From Vicingus serpentipes (GTDB lineage Bacteria; Bacteroidota; Bacteroidia; Flavobacteriales_E; Vicingaceae), in contig JAGFIT010000003.1 in the NCBI GenBank assembly GCA_024103385.1, positions 1 through 64,000 on the forward strand: a stretch of 64,000 nucleotides of DNA. Direction: 5' to 3'. The notes under the pieces were generated by a model. It saw nothing but the letters and a program-made list of their open reading frames with translations. It was not told the DNA's origin and did no database searches. The position numbers and the translations under genes are program-made. Shown here piece by piece: positions 17,836-26,377 of this stretch. How positions within the stretch are numbered: position 1 is the stretch's first letter; each line of letters begins with the position of its first letter.

Positions 17836-20196
17836 CTAAAATGTTAAACTCATCCCAAAGCTTGGCATCAATGGCAATTGATAAACTTTAGCTGCTGTTA
17901 CTCTATCTACAAAGAAAATATTGTTTCTGTTATAGGCATTCGTAACGCTTAAATTAGTCTCTAAAATAGAATTTTTTCCTAGCACAAATTTTCGTTTGAT
18001 GGAAACATCTAAACGATGATAATAAGGCAATCTACCCTTATTCAATTCTGCAAATTCTAAGTTAAGTGTTCCATTGCCCGAAGTATAGGATTGGTCAATT
18101 GTAGAAAATGGAATTCCTTCATAAAATCCTTGGGTTTGAGTAAACGGAAAGCCTGATCCTAAGTTCCAACGTGTATTAAATTCCCAATTCAAGTCTTTTC
18201 CAAATATATAAGAAACAACTAAATTCACATTGTGTCTTCTATCAAATACTGGTGCATAAGTTTGAATACCATCCCATCTCGTTACTTTTCCTAATGAGTA
18301 TATTGCCCACACACTTAAATGAGTTGCTGCATATTTTAAAGAAAAATCAACCCCATAAGCATCGCCTGTTTCGATAATGTATTCTTTTTTTAAGACTTCT
18401 GGTTTGTCTATCGCTTCAACATCTTTCTCATCAAATATTTGGTTTCTATTTGTATTCGTCAATTGCGTAAATCGTTTGTAGTAACCTTCCACATTTAAAC
18501 CTATTGAACGACTAATATCCAATTCAAAACCTACTATAGCATGATTCGCTTTTTGTAATTTGTGAGTAATCTCTCTTACATTCCCATCTTCATCTGTAAA
18601 TTTTTCTTGAAGGTTATCTGGTCCCGATAAAAACCCATAAAATAAATTAACAATATCTCTATCTGAATTCGCACTAATCAAATTTTGCGAATACATTCCT
18701 GTAGCTAATTTTACTCTAAATTTATTGGTTACATTGTATTTATAAGCAAATCGAGGTTCTATAGACAAATTCCCTAAAGAAGCATAATACTGCACTCTCA
18801 AACTAGGCTCTATCACCATTTTTCCTGCATTGATTCGATACATCATAAAACCTGACATTTCTGTGGTGTTATTCTCTTGTTTAATGCTGGTTCCTATAGA
18901 ATTAAAAAATTCAAAATTGGTTCTAAATCCTAATACTTCAAATCCATATTTAAATTGATTATCTCCCGAAAAAGTAGTAAAATCCATTCCCGCATTAAAC
19001 CCTGTAACCTCGCTTGATCGAGGTAAAGCATCCTCTTCAGTTAATTCAATAGAATAATTAGAATAGGCCGCAACCCCTTCTATTAAAGTTTTTGATGTAC
19101 TAGGTATCAACACAAAATTAGCACCTCCACCAGCAGAATTCCAATTTAAATTTGAAACAGTAGAATAATTCACATTGTCTCTAAAATTAAACCCGAAGAA
19201 ACTTACTTTATTTCCATTATCACCATTCAAAGATATTTTACCATAAACATCCGTAAAGCCATATGGCAAACCTAAAGTATCAACACCTCTAGCATTTTCA
19301 GAGTTCAATCCTTGAAAATAAGGCTTGTACATCCCTGAAGCTTGTTCTAAATATGAATGCTTGGCTGACAAAACAAAAGTCATGCTTCCTTTACCCTCTT
19401 TTGATTTTTTTATTGGCCCTTCTACTAAAAACTTAGAACTAAATGAGCTTGCAGACACTTTTCCTCTTATTCTTTTGGCATCACCATCTCTTGTTGTGAT
19501 ATCCATAATAGAAGAAATTCTTCCTCCATATTCTGCATTAAAACCTCCTGTATAAACATCTGCACTACGCATAATATCTGTATCAAAAACCGAAAACAAC
19601 CCTATAGAGTGAAAAGGGTTATAAATAATCATCCCATCTAACAATACTTTATTTTGAACTGGAGAACCTCCTCTAATATACAACTGTCCTCCTTGATCCC
19701 CTGTAAATGTTACACCTGGAAGCACCTGTAAATATTGTGCTAAATCAGGCTCTCCTCCTATTGCTGGAATGGATTTTATTTCTTTTGGAGTTACTTTTTC
19801 TACAGACATTTTAACCTGTGTTTTAGCTTCTTGTTTATCTGCAGAAACAGTAAAAGTTTCCATCATTTTAACTTCTTCTTTAATAATCATTTTTTGAGTA
19901 ACTATCTGATTATCAGATATGTTAATCTTTACCTTCGCAGTATCAAAACCTACAGATGTTACCATTAAGGTGTAACTCCCTGCAGGAACTCTTGTTATAG
20001 AATAAAATCCGTTAACGTCTGTGGCTGTACCCATTGTTGTTCCTTTCAAAAAAACCGTAGCACCAATCTCTACCTCTCCTGATTTTTCATTGTAAACAAA
20101 ACCTCTCACCACACCTTTCTGCGCAAATACGCATGTATGGATAAAAATTATCAATACTAAAATTAACCCTCTATTTTCTTTAATTTTTACCATCAT
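17836..20196 (-). CDS. TonB-dependent receptor with CarboxypepD_reg domain
   Basis: 786 residues. Signal peptide to about residue 26 (C-V-F-A-Q), a carboxypeptidase-regulatory-like beta-sandwich (about 28-110, G-F-V-Y-N-E-K-S-G-E-V-E-I-G-A-T-V), a plug domain (about 130-235, Y-L-Q-V-L-P-G-V and Y-I-R-G-G-S-P-V-Q-N), then a 22-strand-type barrel ending G-M-S-L-T-F. It is an outer-membrane active transporter powered by TonB. No SusD partner is adjacent, so it belongs to the stand-alone receptor class; the substrate is unknown. A TATATTTG promoter element lies about 42 nt upstream. Confidence 0.9.
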   Translation of the reverse strand: MMVKIKENRGLILVLIIFIHTCVFAQKGVVRGFVYNEKSGEVEIGATVFLKGTTMGTATDVNGFYSITRVPAGSYTLMVTSVGFDTAKVKINISDNQIVTQKMIIKEEVKMMETFTVSADKQEAKTQVKMSVEKVTPKEIKSIPAIGGEPDLAQYLQVLPGVTFTGDQGGQLYIRGGSPVQNKVLLDGMIIYNPFHSIGLFSVFDTDIMRSADVYTGGFNAEYGGRISSIMDITTRDGDAKRIRGKVSASSFSSKFLVEGPIKKSKEGKGSMTFVLSAKHSYLEQASGMYKPYFQGLNSENARGVDTLGLPYGFTDVYGKISLNGDNGNKVSFFGFNFRDNVNYSTVSNLNWNSAGGGANFVLIPSTSKTLIEGVAAYSNYSIELTEEDALPRSSEVTGFNAGMDFTTFSGDNQFKYGFEVLGFRTNFEFFNSIGTSIKQENNTTEMSGFMMYRINAGKMVIEPSLRVQYYASLGNLSIEPRFAYKYNVTNKFRVKLATGMYSQNLISANSDRDIVNLFYGFLSGPDNLQEKFTDEDGNVREITHKLQKANHAIVGFELDISRSIGLNVEGYYKRFTQLTNTNRNQIFDEKDVEAIDKPEVLKKEYIIETGDAYGVDFSLKYAATHLSVWAIYSLGKVTRWDGIQTYAPVFDRRHNVNLVVSYIFGKDLNWEFNTRWNLGSGFPFTQTQGFYEGIPFSTIDQSYTSGNGTLNLEFAELNKGRLPYYHRLDVSIKRKFVLGKNSILETNLSVTNAYNRNNIFFVDRVTAAKVYQLPLMPSFGMSLTF

Positions 20197-20237
20197 TAAT
20201 TGATTTTAAGGAAAATTCCATTATAAATAGCAGCTGA

Positions 20238-20245
20238 CAAATATA
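20238..20245 (-). promoter_or_regulatory. -7 promoter element TATATTTG
   Basis: TAnnTTTG match (CAAATATA on plus) about 42-49 nt upstream of the TonB-dependent receptor gene. Confidence 0.45.
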
Positions 20246-20333
20246 GTTAATCTCCTTTTTAATCAATTACCGTTCATCATTTTATATCGATGTTACTCAT
20301 GCAAAAGCATCCGTTAGCATTGCAAGTACACTC

Positions 20334-23300
20334 CTATTTTGTTTTCTCATTAAAGTTTTGAAACAACTTTCCAAAAAACTCAGAAACAGAATCAAACTCT
20401 TTTTTATAAAACAACCCTATTCCTTGGGTATAGGGACTATTTGTATTTTGCAAAGAAAACTGATTTGAGGTATTGAATGCCTTTATCCTTAGCTTACCAT
20501 CCTTAGTAATTTTATATTCTATAGACACATCACCTATCAAACTATTTGTTTGTTGAGCTTCTTCAGAAACGTTCTTTCTATCTGATACTCCCAAATTACC
20601 ATCAACCACTAAACGATCATTGAAAAACTGTGTTGAAAGTGCTAACTCCAACTCTTGATTAGATAGTTCATCTCCTGGACGGTAATTTACTCCTATATCA
20701 AAATCGTTACTTATTTTTGATAACCAATTACTTAACTGATTAGAAAGCAATTCACTAGAAGTAGTTGCTCCAACATTAGCGTTCCCTGAAGTTGCATCTG
20801 CTCCAATTGCAGGTAAAAACCGATTTAACACTAATAAAGAAAAAACTTGTCTGTTTAACTCTTGAATATTTTCTTGTTGATTATTTACATATAAAATACT
20901 TTTTAATTTACTCTTCGTATCCTCATCAGCGGTTGGTAAATTAATGTCAAAATTGATGTCTGGGGTTAACATCAAGTCAGTCATTTTTAGTTTTAAATCA
21001 ACAGGAATTCTTTTTTTGTAAACATTAGCCGTATCTCCTACGCTTGCCAACACATCATACAATCTAGCTCTTAAACGATAAACAGCCGTAATATTTAATT
21101 GGGCCTCATAAGGACTCCCATTCCAAGAAATAGTTCCTCCCTCTTCCAAATCAAAACGCTTATTAATTACATTTTGCAGCGTAAATAAATAGTTCCCATC
21201 CTTAATCGTGTAATCACCAAACATATTTAACTCTCCATTGGTATTAATATTAAGTTTAATATTTCCCTGTCCTCTACTTTTCATCACATCACCTATCTGT
21301 TCATCAAAAATTAATCGTATCTCAGCATCTGGGGTAAGCTCTAAATCAAAATTCATATCAATATTAGATAAGTCTATTTCCTCCTGAACTCTTACACGAG
21401 TAGTATCTCTTGAAACAAATTCAATAAAATTATTCTCTTCCACATTTTCATTATCGTCTAATGGAATATTTAAGGTGGTTCCTTTTTCTGACTTAACCTT
21501 CACATCTATATTCATTTGTTTTCCATATCCACCAACGTTAACCAATCCAGTAACATACGCCTTACCATAATACAAAGAATTGTCTTCCTCGGTAGTATTT
21601 AATGCCAAGAAATTATGAACATCCAAACCTAAATCTAAACTCCAATTGGTAAACCATTCATGGTATATAGTTCCGTTTGCATAGCCTTTATGTTGATACT
21701 CATCTATCAACTCCACATTGTCAAAACTTATCATATCTGGAGTTACATTCACTTTAAAAAGATTCGCAGTGTATGTAGTGTTTAAATAGTTGACATGAAA
21801 AACAGGTTTTTGTAAAGTAATCACTCCGTTTAATTGAGGTTGTTTTACATTACCTGTTATTGATAGTTTGGCACTCACTTTCCCATCCACATCACTTACA
21901 TGCTCCTTTATATAAGTATCAAATATGTTTAACTCTGTTTGATACAGTTCAAAATTTAAATCCAAACTTTCTTCTTCTTTTTTAGGATAATAATTTCCTC
22001 CAAACAGAATGGTTGGTATATGGTCTCTATAAAATTTTCCGTCAATATTCAATGTTTCGGTAGCTGTATTCCAAACAGATTTTGCTTCTCCTTTTCCAAT
22101 TAGATATTCGTTAATCTTAAATTGATTAAAATTTAAATTAGATGAAAATAAAAGTTCTTTATTTAAACTGCTAATTGACGCCACTCCATTAACAATTCCT
22201 TCTACTTTGATTACTTCCTTAGGTATAAAATCTTTAATAGTCAATAAATCAAATTCTTTCAACACAATATCGAGTTGATGACTAGTACTATCAGCAATAA
22301 TGCCATCAATTAATATACTTTGAGGATTCGAAGAAAAACTTAAATTTCTCACCACAATAGCACTGGTATCTACCTCAATCATATTATCATTATTAAACTC
22401 CCACAACTTATTGGCAACAAAAACTGTTGAGTTAGTTATTTTGGTTAAAAAATAATCCTGCCCCTTAAAAAAAGTATTGAAAGATACATCTGCATACGAT
22501 GCTAGTATACCTTCATCATTTTTCCAGTTAATATTTGCCAATATTGAATCGTTGATAATGTTAGTTGAAAAGTGAAAATTATTTACATAAATACTATCAC
22601 TTTTATAAATTTTATCTACTCCAAAATTGATATGTAAATCCGCTTTATTAGACTTAATTCCTAATGATGCATTATTGAAATTGATTCCTACAACATCTGC
22701 CGTAGGTATATTTCCATTAATAGATAAGGTTTGGTCCATTGAATTATAAAATCCAGCAAAAGAAGTGTGGGAAGAAAGATTTATTCCTTTTAAAAATAAT
22801 TTAGAAATGATATCACTATTGTGTAATTCTAAATTAAATCTAAAATCATTTTCGATGTAACGTTGCTCTTTAGTCGTTTTCATCGAAGGAATGTATTGAG
22901 TAATAAAATTTTGAGCGACATCTACCAAATTAGAAAATTGATATTTCCCTTCGACATCAAAATCTAAAACATCTGATTTTATCTTAAACTGCTTATTCCC
23001 ATTTTCATTTCTAGCGGTTATAATAGTTTGGGGCATGTATATAGAATCCAGCTTATCATGATACAGCGCATTTAAAATTTCTACATCACCAACTATATTG
23101 TCAATATGATTACCTACTAAATTCACCTTTAAAACAGTAGAAAATCGTGTTTTCAATTGCCTTTCGCTACTCACCAAATGAAGCTTTGCTAACTTCGCAT
23201 TCTTTATGTTGGAAATAAAGTTAAACGCAGGCATCTTGTTTCTAAAATCAATACTTCCATCAAAATCAAACGAAATATTTTCATCTTTTACTTCTAAAAA

Positions 23301-24749
23301 TCCATTAAACACCTGATTACTAAAATCTCCTTTTACCACTACATTATTATATTCATAATCCTTAATCACTACCTGATTAATTTGGCCCTCTAAATTGGCC
23401 ATCATATCTTCTTTCGAAAAACCTCTCCCTTTAAGATTTACATTCATCGTAATGGCACCTATGTCTTTCTGCATTTCAAAAAAACTTCCCATATCAAAAC
23501 GGTCTGTAATTAATTGACCATTATACGTGGTGTAATTATCATGAAGCTTAACAGCAACATCTGTTGTTAAATCTCCCAAAGCTGTTTTAAACTTTCCGTA
23601 AGCGACAAAATCGTGATAGAACCCAGTAAAATTTCCTTTAAAATGAATGGTTTTTAAATGTTTAAAATTATCAGGCAATTGCAGGTAAGTTTCTTTAACA
23701 AAAGGGTATAATGGAAATTGTTCCAGTTTTTGTTTGGAAGTAATTAGTTCCTTTACATTGATGTGCATAAATATATCTTCAGGATTAGGGATTCCAGAAA
23801 TATTTGCAGAACCTCTAAAAATTGTTCCATCATCCAAAAGAATATCTAATTTTTTCCCTTTTAAATTGGCAATACTTCCTTTTATCTCTCCATCTAATGT
23901 CAACGATTTATTTAAACAATCTAACGTTGGAGCGAAAAAGCAGATGTCTTTAAAGCTAATTAATGAAGTATCAAAATTTGATTTAATAGTAACATCAGTA
24001 ATAAAATTGGCCATATCGGCATAGGTTTCTGTTAAAAAATGAATATCTCCCTGAATAGCAGAGTAAGGAGTTTCAATAGTTAATTCATCCGTTACTATTC
24101 CTTGAGGGGAAATAGCAAACAGAGCTTTTAGTTGATCCATCTGAAAACCACTTTGCTCAAAAAAATTCATTTTGTCTATATTACATTTTACTCCCCCAGT
24201 AATAAAATCAATTTCACTTAGTTCAGTATTTAAATAGGTGATGGATACATGATCGTAATCCACTCCCGCTAACTCTTTCGTATAATCCGCGTTATCATAA
24301 TTAAATTTTCCCTTAACAATAGATGTCTTATTTAAACGAAATTGCCAATCATTCTCTATAGTTGAAGTATCTTTAGGAGTAAAGTAATCCACAATGAATT
24401 GCATATTGTTAGTAGTGTCCGTAGCGTATTTTTTCAGGTTAAAATACATCCCATTCAAAGTCGTTTTTTCTAAAAAGATCTTTTTTTCTTTAATAGAAAA
24501 CTCATCAATAACTACTTTCAATTCCTTAACAAACAACAAGGTATCTTGGTGTTGATCCTCTACATACAAATCATTAATGGTTACTCGGTTAAAAAAATTG
24601 ACGGCCACTTTTCCCACCGTTATTTTGGTGTTTAATTTTTTAGCCAATACTTTTAAATATTGCTGAGCTACTAACGTTTGAGAAGAGGAGTGATATACAG
24701 TCAAAGAAACCGCTCCTGCTAAAAACAAAAGCAAGACCAACAATAACAA
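20334..24749 (-). CDS. TamB-like translocation/assembly module protein
   Basis: About 1471 residues. An N-terminal membrane anchor (L-L-L-V-L-L-L-F-L-A-G-A) is followed by a very long repetitive beta-rich region and a C-terminal DUF490/TamB domain (about 1080-1460, with G-T-I-S-W-N-G-S-P-Y-E-A and F-S-L-L-V-L-N-R-F). TamB-family proteins span the periplasm as a hydrophobic groove, bridging the inner membrane to outer-membrane assembly or lipid transport. The start is unclear. TTG 24749 is the only common start codon, but the frame stays open upstream for 14 codons encoding a basic I-I-K-K-T-K-K-I-G segment that would suit an inner-membrane anchor. ATT at 24773 or 24776 is therefore a candidate start. 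It is divergent from tsaD. Confidence 0.88.
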   Translation of the reverse strand: MLLLVLLLFLAGAVSLTVYHSSSQTLVAQQYLKVLAKKLNTKITVGKVAVNFFNRVTINDLYVEDQHQDTLLFVKELKVVIDEFSIKEKKIFLEKTTLNGMYFNLKKYATDTTNNMQFIVDYFTPKDTSTIENDWQFRLNKTSIVKGKFNYDNADYTKELAGVDYDHVSITYLNTELSEIDFITGGVKCNIDKMNFFEQSGFQMDQLKALFAISPQGIVTDELTIETPYSAIQGDIHFLTETYADMANFITDVTIKSNFDTSLISFKDICFFAPTLDCLNKSLTLDGEIKGSIANLKGKKLDILLDDGTIFRGSANISGIPNPEDIFMHINVKELITSKQKLEQFPLYPFVKETYLQLPDNFKHLKTIHFKGNFTGFYHDFVAYGKFKTALGDLTTDVAVKLHDNYTTYNGQLITDRFDMGSFFEMQKDIGAITMNVNLKGRGFSKEDMMANLEGQINQVVIKDYEYNNVVVKGDFSNQVFNGFLEVKDENISFDFDGSIDFRNKMPAFNFISNIKNAKLAKLHLVSSERQLKTRFSTVLKVNLVGNHIDNIVGDVEILNALYHDKLDSIYMPQTIITARNENGNKQFKIKSDVLDFDVEGKYQFSNLVDVAQNFITQYIPSMKTTKEQRYIENDFRFNLELHNSDIISKLFLKGINLSSHTSFAGFYNSMDQTLSINGNIPTADVVGINFNNASLGIKSNKADLHINFGVDKIYKSDSIYVNNFHFSTNIINDSILANINWKNDEGILASYADVSFNTFFKGQDYFLTKITNSTVFVANKLWEFNNDNMIEVDTSAIVVRNLSFSSNPQSILIDGIIADSTSHQLDIVLKEFDLLTIKDFIPKEVIKVEGIVNGVASISSLNKELLFSSNLNFNQFKINEYLIGKGEAKSVWNTATETLNIDGKFYRDHIPTILFGGNYYPKKEEESLDLNFELYQTELNIFDTYIKEHVSDVDGKVSAKLSITGNVKQPQLNGVITLQKPVFHVNYLNTTYTANLFKVNVTPDMISFDNVELIDEYQHKGYANGTIYHEWFTNWSLDLGLDVHNFLALNTTEEDNSLYYGKAYVTGLVNVGGYGKQMNIDVKVKSEKGTTLNIPLDDNENVEENNFIEFVSRDTTRVRVQEEIDLSNIDMNFDLELTPDAEIRLIFDEQIGDVMKSRGQGNIKLNINTNGELNMFGDYTIKDGNYLFTLQNVINKRFDLEEGGTISWNGSPYEAQLNITAVYRLRARLYDVLASVGDTANVYKKRIPVDLKLKMTDLMLTPDINFDINLPTADEDTKSKLKSILYVNNQQENIQELNRQVFSLLVLNRFLPAIGADATSGNANVGATTSSELLSNQLSNWLSKISNDFDIGVNYRPGDELSNQELELALSTQFFNDRLVVDGNLGVSDRKNVSEEAQQTNSLIGDVSIEYKITKDGKLRIKAFNTSNQFSLQNTNSPYTQGIGLFYKKEFDSVSEFFGKLFQNFNEKTK

Positions 24750-24813
24750 TCCTATTTTCTTTGTTTTTTTAATAATTTCGTAATCTGTTAATTAACCCGT
24801 AAAGTTACATTTA

Positions 24814-25872
24814 ATGCAACAATCTTCAACTATTATTTTAGGCATAGAATCATCTTGTGATGATACTGCTGCGGCAATTATCCGAGATGGCAAAATCCTT
24901 GCCAACGTAGTTGCTAACCAAGATGTGCATAAAGCGTATGGCGGGGTTGTTCCTGAGTTAGCATCTAGGGCTCATCAACAAAACATTGTGCCTGTAGTTG
25001 ATGCTGCTTTAAAAAAAGCCAACATCGATAAATCGGAAATTACTGCAATAGCTTTTACCAATGGTCCAGGTTTGTTGGGGTCTTTGTTAGTTGGTAGTTC
25101 TTTTGCCAAAGCTTTTTCCTTGGCGATGAATATTCCACTCATTGAAGTGAACCACATGCAAGGACATATTTTAGCACACTTTATTCGTGAGGAAGAAAAA
25201 TCTAATTTAAAAGACCCCGTAATGAATACGGGGACTGCGGGAATTCCTGAGTTTCCTTTTATCTGTTTAACTGTTAGTGGTGGACACACCCAAATTGTAA
25301 AAGTGACTGATTATTTTAAAATGGAAGTATTGGGTGAAACCATTGATGATGCAGCTGGTGAAGCTTTTGATAAAGTAGCTAAGATGTTAAACATTCCTTA
25401 CCCAGGAGGCCCTTTGTTGGATAAACATGCACAACAAGGTAATCCGAATACATTTAGTTTTCCTCATCCTAAGGTACCCGACTTAAATTATAGTTTTAGT
25501 GGTCTAAAAACTTCTGTGTTGTATTTCTTAAAAAAAGAATTAAACAACAACCCTGATTTTATAACTGAAAACCTCAACGATATTTGTGCTGCTGTACAAA
25601 AAACCATTGTAGATATATTATTAATTGAGCTAAAAAAAGCCATTGAACAAACAGGCATTACTACCATTGCTTTAGCTGGTGGTGTATCTGCTAATTCTGA
25701 ACTGCGCAAACAATTTAACGAGCTGCAAAAAGAAGGCATAACTACTTACATCCCAAAATTTGAATACTGCACTGATAATGCGGCTATGATTGCTATTACT
25801 GGTTATTACCATTTTTTAAGTCAACAGTTTACTAAACAAAGTACTACTCCCAACGCAAGAATGAAAATATAA
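24814..25872 (+). CDS. tsaD: tRNA threonylcarbamoyladenosine transferase TsaD
   Basis: 352 residues. It starts with I-L-G-I-E-S-S-C-D-D-T, and the metal-binding H-M-Q-G-H spans 114-118. The nucleotide-binding V-S-G-G-H-T-Q, G-E-A-F-D-K-V-A and C-T-D-N-A-A-M-I motifs are all intact. TsaD, with TsaB and TsaE, adds threonylcarbamoyl to A37 of ANN-decoding tRNAs. The protein is slightly long because residues 134-145 (D-P-V-M-N-T-G-T-A-G-I-P) are encoded by a palindromic repeat-like segment placed in a loop before E-F-P-F-I-C-L-T-V-S-G-G. It is divergent from tamB; a weak TACATTTA element abuts the ATG. Confidence 0.96.
   Translation: MQQSSTIILGIESSCDDTAAAIIRDGKILANVVANQDVHKAYGGVVPELASRAHQQNIVPVVDAALKKANIDKSEITAIAFTNGPGLLGSLLVGSSFAKAFSLAMNIPLIEVNHMQGHILAHFIREEEKSNLKDPVMNTGTAGIPEFPFICLTVSGGHTQIVKVTDYFKMEVLGETIDDAAGEAFDKVAKMLNIPYPGGPLLDKHAQQGNPNTFSFPHPKVPDLNYSFSGLKTSVLYFLKKELNNNPDFITENLNDICAAVQKTIVDILLIELKKAIEQTGITTIALAGGVSANSELRKQFNELQKEGITTYIPKFEYCTDNAAMIAITGYYHFLSQQFTKQSTTPNARMKI
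25215..25233. repeat. palindrome inside tsaD
   Basis: CCCCGTA (25215-25221) and TACGGGG (25227-25233) form a perfect 7-bp inverted repeat around ATGAA inside the tsaD reading frame. It resembles the CCCGATA/TATCGGG intergenic palindromes elsewhere in the window. Confidence 0.7.
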
Positions 25873-25902
25873 CAACCTATTGTTTTTGTGACAAAAAAGA
25901 AC

Positions 25903-25910
25903 TAGCTTCG
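25903..25910 (+). promoter_or_regulatory. -7 promoter element TAGCTTCG (variant)
   Basis: One base off TAnnTTTG, with a TTG 20 nt upstream as a possible -33 element, 18 nt before the PsiE-family ATG. The same TAnnTTCG form occurs at 29103-29110. Confidence 0.35.
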
Positions 25911-25927
25911 TTTGGTAATTTTATTCC

Positions 25928-26365
25928 ATGGAAAACAAAAGTTTCTTTGATAAGGTTCTCAACTGGTTCTCGTTGTTTGAGAAAATTATTACGGTATTCC
26001 TATCTATTATTATTGCTTTAATCATCTTAATCGCCTTAATAAGAATATCTGAAAGTTTTTATCACTTATTTGTTCAAGATTTTTATCAGCCCCAAGAAAT
26101 TACATTTAATGATTATCAACTATTATTCGGTAAAATAATGACTTTACTTATCAGTATTGAGTTTATGAGTTCTATTTTAAAAGTTTTAAAAACACATGAA
26201 ATAAAAAACCTGATACAAGATGTAGTTCTGATTACTGCTTTAGCAATAGCTAGAAAATTAATTATTTATGATTACGAGCATCACGATCCTCTATCAACAA
26301 TAGTATTAGGTGGTCTTTTAATTTCAATTGGATTGTTTTATTTTTTAATTAAGAAAAAAGATTAA
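25928..26365 (+). CDS. PsiE-family membrane protein
   Basis: 145 residues with four hydrophobic segments (about 18-42, 65-82, 92-112, 122-140). The segment V-V-L-I-T-A-L-A-I-A-R-K-L-I-I-Y-D before the last helix matches the phosphate-starvation-inducible PsiE family (PF06146). It is an inner-membrane protein; molecular function is not known, and the phosphate link is from E. coli only. No Pho box was identified. It probably has its own promoter after tsaD and is convergent with the next receptor gene. Confidence 0.78.
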   Translation: MENKSFFDKVLNWFSLFEKIITVFLSIIIALIILIALIRISESFYHLFVQDFYQPQEITFNDYQLLFGKIMTLLISIEFMSSILKVLKTHEIKNLIQDVVLITALAIARKLIIYDYEHHDPLSTIVLGGLLISIGLFYFLIKKKD

Positions 26366-26377
26366 GAGGAGTATATC

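Noticed and set aside
20334-24749. TamB gene as a large adhesin or toxin
   Set aside because: The C-terminal DUF490-like region and single N-terminal anchor fit TamB; no toxin or adhesion motif.
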